Shown: in pieces, positions 15,841 through 25,049 of the stretch
How positions within the stretch are numbered: position 1 is the first letter of the stretch
How the letters are laid out: every line of letters begins with the position of its first letter
Notes under the pieces: generated by a model
What the model saw: only the letters and a program-made list of their open reading frames with translations
Told to the model about the DNA's origin: nothing
Databases searched by the model: none
NCBI GenBank assembly: GCA_902780785.1
Contig: CACZGS010000007.1
Span: forward strand, 124,001 to 188,000
DNA from: Oscillospiraceae bacterium
GTDB taxonomy: Bacteria > Bacillota > Clostridia > Saccharofermentanales > Saccharofermentanaceae
Direction: 5' to 3'
Length of the DNA: 64,000 nt
Program-made: the position numbers and the translations under genes

Positions 15841-17987
15841 TGGAAGAAAGATATATCAAGCTTGCAACTCTCGCTTTGCTGACAACGATAAAGGAAAAAC
15901 TGAGCGATGTTGTGATCCCTTCTTCATTGGATGTTAGCGATGAGGAGAAAAGAATCATTGATGAGGCATCCAGTTTACTGAAAGACGGAAAGTCTGCTGT
16001 AACTGACCGCGAGTATCTGCAGAGCATTTTCAATGTGCTGAATGGTAATGACAGCAAGATGATCTATCAGGGCAAACGGCTTGATGAGCAAAAGGACGGA
16101 ATCAATTACCCTGTGACGCTGATTGAAAGTGATCAGTCAGAATATCGCAAGACAGTCACCAGTAATATAAATGCGGTTCTTGATGATATATCGCTTACTG
16201 AACTCTGGTTTGGCCGTTTCTGTGAAGTTCTGGAGAATGAACTTACATATATGCCGGGTTCATTGCAGGATCCTGATATCTCGCTATTTGACCAAGTAAA
16301 GCTTTGTGCAGCATTTGCTCTGTGTATAGGCTTAGCAGGAAGCGAAAAGAATGATCAGTTTATTCTGTATTCAATGGATTTCTCGGGCATACAGGACTTC
16401 ATATATACGATTCAGAGCAAAGGAGCATTGAAGACTCTTCGTGCCAGATCCTTCTATCTTGAGATCCTAATGGAGAATGCAATAGATGATATTCTTGACG
16501 ACATAGGTGTATGCAGGCTCAATGTTCTGTATGCCGGTGGCGGTCACAGTTATATGATACTGCCCAATGATGAGACTGTTATAAGTAAACTCGAAGCATA
16601 TAACCAAACCTTGAATGACTGGCTTGTTGATACATTTGATATCTCATTGTTTGTAGGACATGGCTATCAAAGCTGTAATGCTGATTCTTTGCGCAATATA
16701 CCGGAAGGAAGTTATTCTGAACTGTTCAGGTCTGTTAGCCGTAGCATTTCGGCACATAAATCTAAACGTTATTCAGCTGCACAGATATTGAGTATGAATA
16801 ACCGACAGAAAGAGGATTACACGCGCGAGTGTAATGTCTGTCATAGGATTGGCAATCTTAACGATAAGAATGAATGTTCAATATGCAGCGCAATCAGGCT
16901 CTTCTCTAATGATATTTTGTATAACAACTATTTCGTTGTTGATAATGATCCCGTGGGCATACCTTTACCTGGAAATAAGTATTTGAATGGTTTTAAATCA
17001 TCGCCTGAAGGAGCTGAGACTAAACGCTCTTACAGAAAGAGAAAAAGTGATTATGACGGGTCATATGGTCTATGGATCGGTGACTACACCAGCGGCAGAA
17101 CCTTAGAAGAGATGGCTGATGATTCCAAGTCTAAAGGTTGTATTGACCGAATAGGGATCATAAGGTCAGACGTTGATAATCTCGGCAGTACTATCAGCAT
17201 GGGATTCGATAAGACTGTTGGAGGAAACATATTGAGAACAGCAGCTCTGTCCAGACAGTTGACGCTGTTCTTCAAAGCGCACATAAATCATATCTTGAGT
17301 AATCCTCAATTTGATCTTGGAAAAAACGCATCTGATTCAAGACGCAACGCTTCCATTTGTTATTCCGGCGGAGATGATATGTTTGTAGTCGGAGAGTGGG
17401 ACGACATCATCGGCTTTGCAATTGATATAAGCAATGCCTTTGACAAGTTTACTCAAGGAACACTCTCCATATCTGCAGGTATTGGCATTTATGATTGTAA
17501 ATATCCTATAAGTAGAATAGCAATCGAGACAGAGGATCTCGAAGATTATGCAAAGAAACTTCCAGGTAAGAGAGCTGTTACACTTCTTGATGATGGAATC
17601 CGCAGAACCGTTACTGATGACGATGGCCATACTTTTAGTGTTCCTGATGGTACATATACATGGTATGAATTTGAACATAGTGTATTGGGAGTTAAGTTCC
17701 GCGAATTAAAAGAATTCTTTGGTAATTCCAAATCCCGCGGTATGAGCTTTATGTACAGACTCCTTGACCTTGTAAGGAACCAGAATGAGCGAATAAACTT
17801 CGCTAGATTCGTGTATGTTCTATCGAGACTTGAACCAGGTACGGATGCTCCGCCAGAGGAGAAGGCACTATATAAACAATTTGCAGGGAAGATGACAGAG
17901 TGGATAAACAATGCGAATGACAGACGGCAATTAAAAACAGCGATGACACTATATTCATATCTGACAAGAAATGAGGAGGAGAAATAA
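15840..17987 (+). CDS. csm1: Type III-A Cas10/Csm1, cyclase-competent, HD motif not seen
   Basis: A 715-residue signature subunit of the Csm complex. Palm 1 starts at YSMDFSGIQDFIYTIQSKG; a four-cysteine zinc finger is at C331, C334, C346 and C349; palm 2 has SDVDNLG and the catalytic GGDD at 510-513, needed to make cyclic oligoadenylates when target RNA binds. The first 150 residues, where other Csm1 proteins carry an HD nuclease with an HD dyad (A-L-L-H-D-I-G-K), show no histidine-aspartate pair, so ssDNA cleavage is probably lost. The ATG at 15840 has AAAGGA 7 bases ahead; a GTG one codon earlier is also possible. Csm2 follows without a gap. Confidence 0.95.
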   Translation: MEERYIKLATLALLTTIKEKLSDVVIPSSLDVSDEEKRIIDEASSLLKDGKSAVTDREYLQSIFNVLNGNDSKMIYQGKRLDEQKDGINYPVTLIESDQSEYRKTVTSNINAVLDDISLTELWFGRFCEVLENELTYMPGSLQDPDISLFDQVKLCAAFALCIGLAGSEKNDQFILYSMDFSGIQDFIYTIQSKGALKTLRARSFYLEILMENAIDDILDDIGVCRLNVLYAGGGHSYMILPNDETVISKLEAYNQTLNDWLVDTFDISLFVGHGYQSCNADSLRNIPEGSYSELFRSVSRSISAHKSKRYSAAQILSMNNRQKEDYTRECNVCHRIGNLNDKNECSICSAIRLFSNDILYNNYFVVDNDPVGIPLPGNKYLNGFKSSPEGAETKRSYRKRKSDYDGSYGLWIGDYTSGRTLEEMADDSKSKGCIDRIGIIRSDVDNLGSTISMGFDKTVGGNILRTAALSRQLTLFFKAHINHILSNPQFDLGKNASDSRRNASICYSGGDDMFVVGEWDDIIGFAIDISNAFDKFTQGTLSISAGIGIYDCKYPISRIAIETEDLEDYAKKLPGKRAVTLLDDGIRRTVTDDDGHTFSVPDGTYTWYEFEHSVLGVKFRELKEFFGNSKSRGMSFMYRLLDLVRNQNERINFARFVYVLSRLEPGTDAPPEEKALYKQFAGKMTEWINNANDRRQLKTAMTLYSYLTRNEEEK

Positions 17988-18392
17988 ATGGCAACAGAAT
18001 TTCTAAATGAGAAGACCTATGTTGATCAGGCAGAGGCAGTATTAGATAAGCTGACTGCCAAATTCGAGAAAAATGGAAAGTGGATAACGCCTCAGATTGT
18101 TACTACTTCAAAGATCAGGAATATTTTGTCGATGGCAGCGGATATATACGACAAAGTCCTTCAGAATAAGGAAGAGCAGCTGAGTGATGAAATCGTTTCC
18201 AGAATCGAGTATCTGCGTGTCAGGATGATATATGAATGTGGACGCGAGCCTAAAGTTAAGGATTTTGTTAATGAAGCAGAATTACTGGACTATGTAAAGA
18301 TGATCGGCAACGATAAAAAGAAATACATCTTGTTCTATCACTATCTGGAAGCTCTTGTAGCTTTCCATAAGTATAAAGGCGGAAAGGATTAA
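17988..18392 (+). CDS. csm2: Csm2, small subunit of the type III-A complex
   Basis: A 134-residue, mostly helical protein that forms the small-subunit filament lining the bound target RNA. The family pattern is visible: ..ITPQIVTTSKIRNILSMAADIYDKV with the conserved T-T-S-K-I-R-N, and a central R-M-I-Y-E-C-G-R. Length is as usual for Csm2 (about 120-150). It starts right after cas10 behind GAGGAGGAG, the strongest ribosome site in the operon, which fits the need for several copies per complex. Confidence 0.95.
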   Translation: MATEFLNEKTYVDQAEAVLDKLTAKFEKNGKWITPQIVTTSKIRNILSMAADIYDKVLQNKEEQLSDEIVSRIEYLRVRMIYECGREPKVKDFVNEAELLDYVKMIGNDKKKYILFYHYLEALVAFHKYKGGKD

Positions 18393-18405
18393 GGAGGAAG
18401 AAACT

Positions 18406-19065
18406 ATGCTTACAAAGATTCAGATTACAGGCGACATTTTGGTTGAAACCGGCATGCATATTGGCGGTTCTACTGCTTTTGCTGCAATAGGTACAGTTGA
18501 TGCACCCGTTATTAAGGATAGTAGGACGAATCTTCCCATTATTCCCGGTAGTTCATTTAAAGGAAAGATGAGGTCTCTTCTTGCTAAAGAAATGAATTCT
18601 TCTGTTGTTGCTCCTGATGATGATTGCGAAGAACTTGCCAGATTGTTTGGTACGGCCAAAAAGGGAAAAGTAATGCCGAGCAGACTTTTGTTTGCAGATA
18701 TGAACCTTGCGAACGAAGAAGAACTTCGTAAAGCCGGTTTACAGAGCCTTACGGAAGTAAAGTTTGAAAATACAATCAACAGAGCTACAGCTGTTGCAAA
18801 TCCTAGACAAATAGAGAGAGTCGTTCGCGGATCGGTTTTTAAGATGGATGTTGTTTACAATGTTGATTCAAAACATGAAGACGAATTGATCCCTGATATG
18901 AAGACATTTGCCGAAGGACTCAAGTTGCTCCAGTTTGATTATCTTGGTGGTAACGGATCCAGAGGCTACGGCAAGGTGGTCTTCCAAAACGTTAAAGCAA
19001 AGGTTGTAACTGGTTCTTTAGATGAACAAATAATAAATCAGTGCAATGAGATCTTAGCAGTCTGA
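18406..19065 (+). CDS. csm3: Csm3, backbone RNase of the type III-A complex
   Basis: A 219-residue Cas7-type RAMP subunit that forms the backbone and cuts target RNA every six nucleotides. It is very like streptococcal Csm3: ETGMHIGGSTAFAAIG, then the catalytic aspartate D32 in GTVDAPVIKD, then LPIIPGSSFKGKMRSLLAK, EVKFENTI and YLGGNGSRGYGKV. All key positions are present, so RNA cleavage should be active. AAGGAGG is 9 bases before the ATG. Length equals the family norm. Confidence 0.97.
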   Translation: MLTKIQITGDILVETGMHIGGSTAFAAIGTVDAPVIKDSRTNLPIIPGSSFKGKMRSLLAKEMNSSVVAPDDDCEELARLFGTAKKGKVMPSRLLFADMNLANEEELRKAGLQSLTEVKFENTINRATAVANPRQIERVVRGSVFKMDVVYNVDSKHEDELIPDMKTFAEGLKLLQFDYLGGNGSRGYGKVVFQNVKAKVVTGSLDEQIINQCNEILAV

Positions 19066-19081
19066 GACTGAAGGACAAAAT

Positions 19082-20011
19082 ATGAATTATTTAATATACA
19101 AATTGAAGTTTACCTCAGCGGTACATTTCGGAAAGAGCATGTTAAGTGATTCTGAATATGTGCTGTGTTCTGATACGGTGTTTTCTGCCCTTTGCATAGA
19201 AGCTGTAAAAATGGGCGAGAATACTCTTTATAAGCTCATAAGAGCAGTTAAGTCTAATGAATTGCTAATCTCGGATGCGCTCCCATATATTGGCGATAAA
19301 ATGCTTCTGCCGAAGCCGCATTTACTTGTAGAACACGGATCAGAAGAAAACTCTTCAGTTATTAAGAAGGCATATAAAAAACTGAAGTATATTACGATTG
19401 ATGATTTTGGAAGTTATCTGAATGGTTCGTTTGATGTACTCAATGCCATTCAGATGGATGAGTTAGGAGTATCTGCTCTTAAGGTTTCAGCATCTATTCG
19501 TAACGAGAATAATGAGACTATGCCTTATGAAGTAGGCACGTTCTCATTTTACGATGATTGTGGATTATATTTGATTGCAGGATTTGAAGGCGAAGAATCC
19601 CAAAAGTTGTTTGAAACTCTCATAGATCAACTTCAGCACAGCGGTCTTGGTGGCAAACGGTCCTCAGGTTATGGCAGATTTGAATATGTAACGGCATCTC
19701 CAGTTGAATGGATGGTTGAAAGAATTAGCGGAGATGCTGAGAATTACATGCTTCTTAATACTGCTTTGCCCACTGAAAGTGAGATAGAAGATGTGTTGCA
19801 AGGTGCAAATTTCACCTTGATTAAACGTGGTGGTTTTGTAGCATCTTCAGAATATTCAGATTCAATGCAACGTAAAAGAGAACTGGTTATGTTCAAAGCA
19901 GGCTCTTGTTTCAGCAGAAGATTTAGCGGAGATGTATTTGATGTGTCTACAAAGGCCGGAAGTCATCCCGTATACAGATATGGCAAGCCTATGTTGATGA
20001 GGATAAGCTGA
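19082..20011 (+). CDS. csm4: Csm4, crRNA 5'-tag-binding subunit
   Basis: A 309-residue Cas5-type RAMP subunit that holds the crRNA 5' tag and contacts Cas10. Visible family features are the N-terminal strand YLIYKLKFTSAVHFG, SDTVFSALCIE after it, and the glycine-rich loop GLGGKRSSGYGRF near residue 195. It lacks a catalytic acidic residue, as usual. Its last base is the first base of csm5, so translation is coupled. Confidence 0.95.
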   Translation: MNYLIYKLKFTSAVHFGKSMLSDSEYVLCSDTVFSALCIEAVKMGENTLYKLIRAVKSNELLISDALPYIGDKMLLPKPHLLVEHGSEENSSVIKKAYKKLKYITIDDFGSYLNGSFDVLNAIQMDELGVSALKVSASIRNENNETMPYEVGTFSFYDDCGLYLIAGFEGEESQKLFETLIDQLQHSGLGGKRSSGYGRFEYVTASPVEWMVERISGDAENYMLLNTALPTESEIEDVLQGANFTLIKRGGFVASSEYSDSMQRKRELVMFKAGSCFSRRFSGDVFDVSTKAGSHPVYRYGKPMLMRIS

Positions 20012-21126
20012 TGAAAGAATATTTGAAAGTATACAAGGCTAAGATACTTGTTATGTCTCCGACGTTTGTTGGCAGCGGCAAGGATATCAGCAAAAAGGAA
20101 TACCGGTTGTCTACAGAGACGCAGAAGGTTGTAATTTATGATCCTGCTAAGTTCTATCAGATAATGAAGAAGGCGGGGAAAGTATCACAATATGAGGACT
20201 TCCTGATGAATGACAGCAGGACTGACCTTGAGACGTGGATGCGGGACAACAGAATCGGTATTTCCAGTGTTGATGAAGCTATCCGCTATACTGTGTCTTG
20301 TGGAGACAGAATGGAACTAGGAAAGAGCAAAGTTCAGATTATGGAGTTTGCAAAAGATCCATATGGTTTGCCCTATGTTCCAGGATCAAGCATAAAGGGC
20401 ATGTTGAGAACGATACTGCTTGGATATGAGATCTCACAAAACCCCAAGAAGTATAACCAACAGGCAGAGCAGATTAAAAGATTCCATAACGACAGACCAG
20501 ATAGAAAGTACTACAGAAGAGAGACTAACGATATTGAAATTAGCACTTTCAATACGCTGAATAGAGAAGGCTCAAAGATAGAAAACGCAGTAAATGACAA
20601 CTTACAGGGTCTCGTCATCAGTGACAGTAAGCCCTTAAAACTTGAGGATCTTGTATTGTGCCAGAAGATCGAGTATCACACGAATGATGAAGAGAAACCT
20701 CTGAATATACTGCGTGAATGCTTGCGCTCAGGAACTTACATTGAGTTTACTATTACTATCGATACTCAGACTTGCCCTTATGATGCGGACAAGATTATGG
20801 ATGCAATTAAAGTATTCAATGATATGTACTACGATTGCTTCTTAAGCAAATTCAATTCGAAAAAGAGACCCGAAGATACAGTGTATCTTGGCGGTGGTGC
20901 AGGTTTTGTATCAAAGACGATTATCTATTCGTTGTTTGGCGCTGAAGAGGGCGTTGAAGTTGCAGAGAATGTATTTAAAAACACATTGAACCGAGATGTG
21001 TTTATTAGCCATGGCCATAAAAACGATTCTCGTTATGGAGTATCACCTCATATACTTAAATGCACGAGAATGAATGGAAAACGCTTCCAAATGGGTATGT
21101 GCAGGTTCATTATCGAAGATAGATAA
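20011..21126 (+). CDS. csm5: Csm5, 3'-end capping backbone subunit
   Basis: A 371-residue RAMP subunit that caps the 3' end of the Csm3 filament and helps mature the crRNA 3' end. It carries MSPTFVGSGKDISKKEYRL at the start, YVPGSSIKGMLRTILLGYE (the G-S-S-I/F-K-G motif) near residue 120 and GGGAGFVSKTI in the C-terminal part. The start overlaps the csm4 stop by one base. The length matches the family. Confidence 0.94.
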   Translation: MKEYLKVYKAKILVMSPTFVGSGKDISKKEYRLSTETQKVVIYDPAKFYQIMKKAGKVSQYEDFLMNDSRTDLETWMRDNRIGISSVDEAIRYTVSCGDRMELGKSKVQIMEFAKDPYGLPYVPGSSIKGMLRTILLGYEISQNPKKYNQQAEQIKRFHNDRPDRKYYRRETNDIEISTFNTLNREGSKIENAVNDNLQGLVISDSKPLKLEDLVLCQKIEYHTNDEEKPLNILRECLRSGTYIEFTITIDTQTCPYDADKIMDAIKVFNDMYYDCFLSKFNSKKRPEDTVYLGGGAGFVSKTIIYSLFGAEEGVEVAENVFKNTLNRDVFISHGHKNDSRYGVSPHILKCTRMNGKRFQMGMCRFIIEDR

Positions 21127-21138
21127 GGAAGTTTTCGT

Positions 21139-22482
21139 ATGGGTAGAATAATACTCTTTTCACCAGTTGGCGGTACAGATCCGGTATCAAACAGTAATGG
21201 CCATGATGGCGCTTTGATTCATTGTTGCCGTGTTTATAAGCCTGACGAAGTTTATATGTATATGTCAAAGTACGCTCTTGATATGGAGTCTGAAGATAAC
21301 AGATATACATATTGTCTGACAAAACTGAATGAGTTGATAGGAAAGCCATTGAATTATAAGATGATTGAACGTCCTGACTTAGTTGAAGTGCAGGAGTTTG
21401 ATTTCTTTTATGATGATTTCAAGGCGGAAATTCAAAAAATCTTAAGAACAATGTCAGAAGGAGACATACTACTTCTTAACACTTCATCTGGAACACCTGC
21501 AATGAAGAGCGCACTTGTGGTTTTGGCAACTTTGGGCGATATCGATGGCCGCCTTATTCAGGTTACGACACCCGATAGGGCAATTAACAAACATGATCAC
21601 GATAATTACGATGTTCAGTTTTTGTGGGAATACAATCCAGACAACAGTGATGAATTCGTCAACAGATGCAAGGATATATCCTGCCCGTCTATTGTTAGAC
21701 TTAAGAATGAAGAACTGATAAGGCAATTCTTGGATTCTTATGATTACAGCGCGGCTTTGAATGCAGCTCAAAATATGAATTCTGAGGATACAAAGAACTA
21801 TATTCACTTGTTAGAGTTTGCTAACTATAGGTCGCAGTTGGATTATACATCTATGAGCAAAGTCGTTGAGATGTCTGAAGTGAAGGCGATGTTGCCTGTG
21901 TTAACAAGTAAGTATCGTAATACTGTTGAATATGCATTGTCATTATTTATAAAAGCCAAGCAAGGAAACTATGCGGATTTTCTCCGCGGATTGACTCCGT
22001 TGATTCTTGAATTGTTTATTCTGGCGCTGGAGAAACAATATGGATTTAATGCCAGGGATTATTGTTTTAAAGACAAGTATTCTGGTGGCTACAGGTGGGA
22101 TATGAAAAAGTTAAAGTCAAATACCCAGACATCTGAATGGGTGGATATTTGGAATAACGAGTTTCCTAACGGATTCAGAGAAGGCTTTATTGTTTCCAGA
22201 GATTTGCTTTTTATTATCAGAAAAAAGTGTAATAGTTTAATTGTAGAAAAATCAGAATTATTAAGAGAAGTTGAAGAAAATGCTCGCAATAGTGCTGCTC
22301 ATGAGATAGGTATGGTTACGGCAGATACTATTCGGAAGATGACTGGTCATTCGTATTCAGAAATCATAGGTGCAATTAAGTCAATGTTCAAGTTTGCAGA
22401 TGTAGTTGCAGATGAAAGCAAATGGGATTCATATGAGCATATGAATGAAGCGATTATTCAAAAGATTGGATCTCTATCTTAA
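21139..22482 (+). CDS. csm6: Csm6, CARF-HEPN ribonuclease activated by cyclic oligoadenylate
   Basis: A 447-residue effector. The N-terminal CARF domain shows the strand MGRIILFSPVGGTDPVS and the ligand-loop motif LLLNTSSGTPAMKSAL near residue 115. A helical linker leads to a C-terminal HEPN domain with R383-N-S-A-A-H388 (R-x4-H), the RNase active site. Once Cas10 makes cOA, this enzyme would cut RNA nonspecifically in the cell. It is the last gene of the operon, 12 bases after csm5, and the array leader begins right behind it. Confidence 0.95.
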   Translation: MGRIILFSPVGGTDPVSNSNGHDGALIHCCRVYKPDEVYMYMSKYALDMESEDNRYTYCLTKLNELIGKPLNYKMIERPDLVEVQEFDFFYDDFKAEIQKILRTMSEGDILLLNTSSGTPAMKSALVVLATLGDIDGRLIQVTTPDRAINKHDHDNYDVQFLWEYNPDNSDEFVNRCKDISCPSIVRLKNEELIRQFLDSYDYSAALNAAQNMNSEDTKNYIHLLEFANYRSQLDYTSMSKVVEMSEVKAMLPVLTSKYRNTVEYALSLFIKAKQGNYADFLRGLTPLILELFILALEKQYGFNARDYCFKDKYSGGYRWDMKKLKSNTQTSEWVDIWNNEFPNGFREGFIVSRDLLFIIRKKCNSLIVEKSELLREVEENARNSAAHEIGMVTADTIRKMTGHSYSEIIGAIKSMFKFADVVADESKWDSYEHMNEAIIQKIGSLS

Positions 22483-22618
22483 GTTTTGCCACGATATCTA
22501 GTATTATTGGGTTTCAACGATTTTGAAATGCTGAAATAAGAATAAGAAATATAACAAATGATTTTGAAACGCAACTAGATTAATATGACCTTATAAATCA
22601 TGTGCTTTAAGCTATAGT
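22483..22618 (+). promoter_or_regulatory. CRISPR leader
   Basis: 136 AT-rich bases between the csm6 stop and the first repeat. The best-preserved repeats are at this end and the crRNA tag ACGGAAAC is at the 3' end of each repeat, so transcription should run left to right from here. Candidate -10 boxes are TATAAA near 22592 and TATAGT at 22613-22618; no clear -35 is seen, so read-through from the cas operon is also possible. Confidence 0.6.
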
Positions 22619-23520
22619 GTCTGAAAAGACTAAACCCCGATAGGGGACGGAAACGTTTAACTCATCAAACATTTCCTGTTCTACACCATTCCAGTCTGAA
22701 AAGACTAAACCCCGATGGGGGACGGAAACATAAGCGAGGCTCCATAGTAATCTACTGATCATAGTGTCTGAAAAGACTAAACCCCGATAGGGGACGGAAA
22801 CTCGAAGTAGTCCTCCCAGAATATAGTGTCCTGATTGTCTGAAAAGACTAAACCCCGATAGGGGACGGAAACCGCTGCATTGATCCCTTAAATCCAAAGA
22901 CAGTTCCAAGTCTGAAAAGATTAAACCCCGATAGGGGACGGAAACCTAAATCCTTTATCGTCTACTTCATAACTCTTGTTATGCCTGTAGAGACAAAGTT
23001 CAGACAGGGGACGGTCATCATTTTGTGATGTAAGCGACTCGAAGTATAATTAGCATGTGATGACACAACTCCGTTTGGAGACGGAAGCAACAATCTTTCT
23101 GGCGAGTATAGGATTGTTTTTCTGGTTCTGAAAAGGCCAAACCCCGACAGGGGACGGAAACCTATTAATTGTATCCTCTAATGCCTTAACCTGTTCATTC
23201 TGAAGAGACTAAACCCCATTAGGGGACGGAAATACACTTAGGTAGTCGGCTACAAATTTTTTATTTACATCTTAAGAGACTAAACCCCGACAGGGGACGG
23301 ACATATTGGGAACTGTTTGAACCCAAATGACTCCATTCGTCTTATAAGATCAATCCCTGATAGGGGACGGAAACTAATCCCAGTATGTGGTATTGTTTTC
23401 CCACGTATTATGTCTGAAGAGACCAAGCCCCATTAGGGGACGGAAATCTTTTTGCCTCTAACTTAGCCTTTGTAAGTTCAAACAGTCTGAAGAGACTAAA
23501 CCCCGACAGGGGACGGCATT
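22619..23520 (+). CRISPR. Type III-A CRISPR array, 13 repeats of 36 bp, 12 spacers
   Basis: The repeat begins GTCTGAAAAGACTAAA and ends CCCCGATAGGGGACGGAAAC. Repeat starts are 22619, 22694, 22766, 22837, 22910, then two badly decayed units at about 22983 and 23053 (24 and 23 of 36 matches), then 23126, 23198, 23269, 23339, 23412 and 23485. Spacers are 34-39 bases. CCCC/GGGG forms the repeat stem. The left five are nearly identical; the right six share changes (TCTGAAGAGACT, CCCCGACAGGGG or CCCCATTAGGGG). The 8-base tag ACGGAAAC is that of streptococcal and staphylococcal type III-A repeats and sets the direction as +. Decay at the far end is normal for old units. No cas1, cas2 or reverse transcriptase lies nearby. 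Confidence 0.97.
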
Positions 23521-23590
23521 CCGTTCAATAGAATTCCAGCGATGCGAGTTTACGTTATTAACGGAGAACTGAGAAAATAGAAGCAACTGA

Positions 23591-23618
23591 AAAAGCTGTC
23601 GTAGATACGACAGCTTTT
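23591..23618. terminator. Terminator after the CRISPR array
   Basis: AAAAGCTGTCGTA (23591-23603) and TACGACAGCTTTT (23606-23618) form a perfect 13-bp stem with T-run at one end and A-run at the other, so it can stop transcription from both sides: the array on + and the WYL regulator on -. Confidence 0.75.
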
Positions 23619-23667
23619 AGGTTCATACGGCATGAAGCATGAAGACTTGGAAGTGCTAATCGACTAT

Positions 23668-24747
23668 TCACACACTATCGTTATATGACTCAAAGGCAGA
23701 CTGATATCTGTTTTTCATCCATTCTCTGGTTTCAACAGGTGATAAGATTTCGGCTTCTTTTGCGAAAGTGAAAAAGTAGTTTGTAATCTGCCTGATAGTT
23801 GCATTGAAAGTGAGAATCACAGTCTCGTCATCAATTCGTTCTATGTGATCATAGATTGGTCTTTGATGGAAGATCGTGTTATACATAGACAGTCCTTGTG
23901 GTGTCAGTTTGACTTTGTGTTCTATGGGTTCTCCAACAATGAACGATACACCACTGTCTTTTATCTTTTTGTTGATTTCTCTCATTTCTCTGTCAGTAAT
24001 ACGTCCGCTTCCTGCGGAAATGCTTCTTGGAACGATTTTGGCAATGCGTGAGATTCTGAATGAAGCTGGCATGAAGTCTTTGGTTCCGTCTTTTGCTGCC
24101 ATTCCGATAATGTAGTTGTAGTCAGCTTCATAGTCATTAGAAAGACGGTAGGGCTTCATTATGAAACGATCACCGCTCGAAAGAATCAAAAGAATTCTTC
24201 GCTTGTTATCATCACTTAAATCTATATTGTTTCCTAAATCTTCTAACAACGACTTAAAGAATATGCTCTCTCTGTCATAAATAGTCTTTCTAGCATATTC
24301 TTCAACAAGCAGTTTTATGTAATCTCCTTGAGAAAGATCATATTGGCTGCCCTCCCAATCAGAATGCAGCGGATACATAATCTCGTGAAGATCTTTGTTG
24401 AGTCTAATTTTCAATGGAATATCTTTAGGGTAGCGTTTAAAAGACAAAATACTGAAGTTGCGATGGGCATAAGCAATCTTATTGATCATCTCACGATCAT
24501 CATCGTTAAGTCGAATAGTCTTACCGGGTTTTGAGTAATGAGTCAGTTCTTTTGTGATGCGTTCTTCTTCCGCATATGCCGGCTCATCGAAAGAATCCAG
24601 CATTGAATTAATAACAATCCTGTTAATGAATCCGGAATAATTGATCGTCCCAAAAAATGTCAGAGAATCGCTTCTGACAATAGTATACGCATATTGACTT
24701 AAGCTGATGTGCTGTCGTCCTTCCGGACTCTGGGGGGTGGTATTCAT
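23668..24747 (-). CDS. RHH-WYL transcription regulator
   Basis: A 359-residue regulator. The N-terminal part (HISLSQYAYTIVRSDSLTFFG, then YSGFINRIVINSML) has the strand-helix-helix spacing of a ribbon-helix-helix DNA-binding fold. The middle, about residues 140-270, is a WYL domain (RFIMKPYRLSNDYEADYNYIIGMA, then SFRISRIAKI), which often senses nucleotides or nucleic acids. WYL proteins are known regulators beside type III and other CRISPR systems. I chose the ATG at 24747, which has GGAGGA 8 bases upstream, over one 25 codons earlier without a site. It faces the array with a terminator between; it may bind the repeated word before cas6. Confidence 0.85.
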   Translation of the reverse strand: MNTTPQSPEGRQHISLSQYAYTIVRSDSLTFFGTINYSGFINRIVINSMLDSFDEPAYAEEERITKELTHYSKPGKTIRLNDDDREMINKIAYAHRNFSILSFKRYPKDIPLKIRLNKDLHEIMYPLHSDWEGSQYDLSQGDYIKLLVEEYARKTIYDRESIFFKSLLEDLGNNIDLSDDNKRRILLILSSGDRFIMKPYRLSNDYEADYNYIIGMAAKDGTKDFMPASFRISRIAKIVPRSISAGSGRITDREMREINKKIKDSGVSFIVGEPIEHKVKLTPQGLSMYNTIFHQRPIYDHIERIDDETVILTFNATIRQITNYFFTFAKEAEILSPVETREWMKNRYQSAFESYNDSV

Positions 24748-24920
24748 TACTGAATCCTCCGTGCATACTATATGAACTAATATATCGAAAAATCTGCAAA
24801 ATATCAATGAAATATGAACCAAATTTATTTCTGATTGTACATTAAAGCATTCACATAACGCTGATATTATTAAGCCAACAACAAACGAACCTGCTAACGC
24901 ATCAAACGGAGATAGAGAAT

Positions 24921-24992
24921 ATGGGACTTGGATTAATTGTTATCGGTATCGGCTTCATCATCATCGGTGTATCCGTCATAAAGAAGGGCTAA
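24921..24992 (+). CDS. 23-residue hydrophobic peptide
   Basis: A short ORF behind ACGGAG (9 bases before the ATG) encodes a single hydrophobic helix rich in G and I (LGLIVIGIGFIIIGVSVI) with a K-K-G end. It is the first of a same-strand chain of small proteins to 26202. Such peptides can be type I toxins, small membrane regulators or bacteriocin-like; nothing in the sequence decides. The clean ribosome site and the tight row of neighbours support translation. Confidence 0.55.
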   Translation: MGLGLIVIGIGFIIIGVSVIKKG

Positions 24993-25049
24993 CCCTTCTT
25001 TAAAGAAAGTAACTAACCGGATTACATATTTCATTTGGAGGTATTCACT

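Noticed and set aside
22607..22909. A 100-residue open frame on the - strand across the CRISPR array
   Set aside because: Its repeating V-S-V-P-Y-R-G-L-V-F-S-D is the translated repeat itself; there is no ribosome site.
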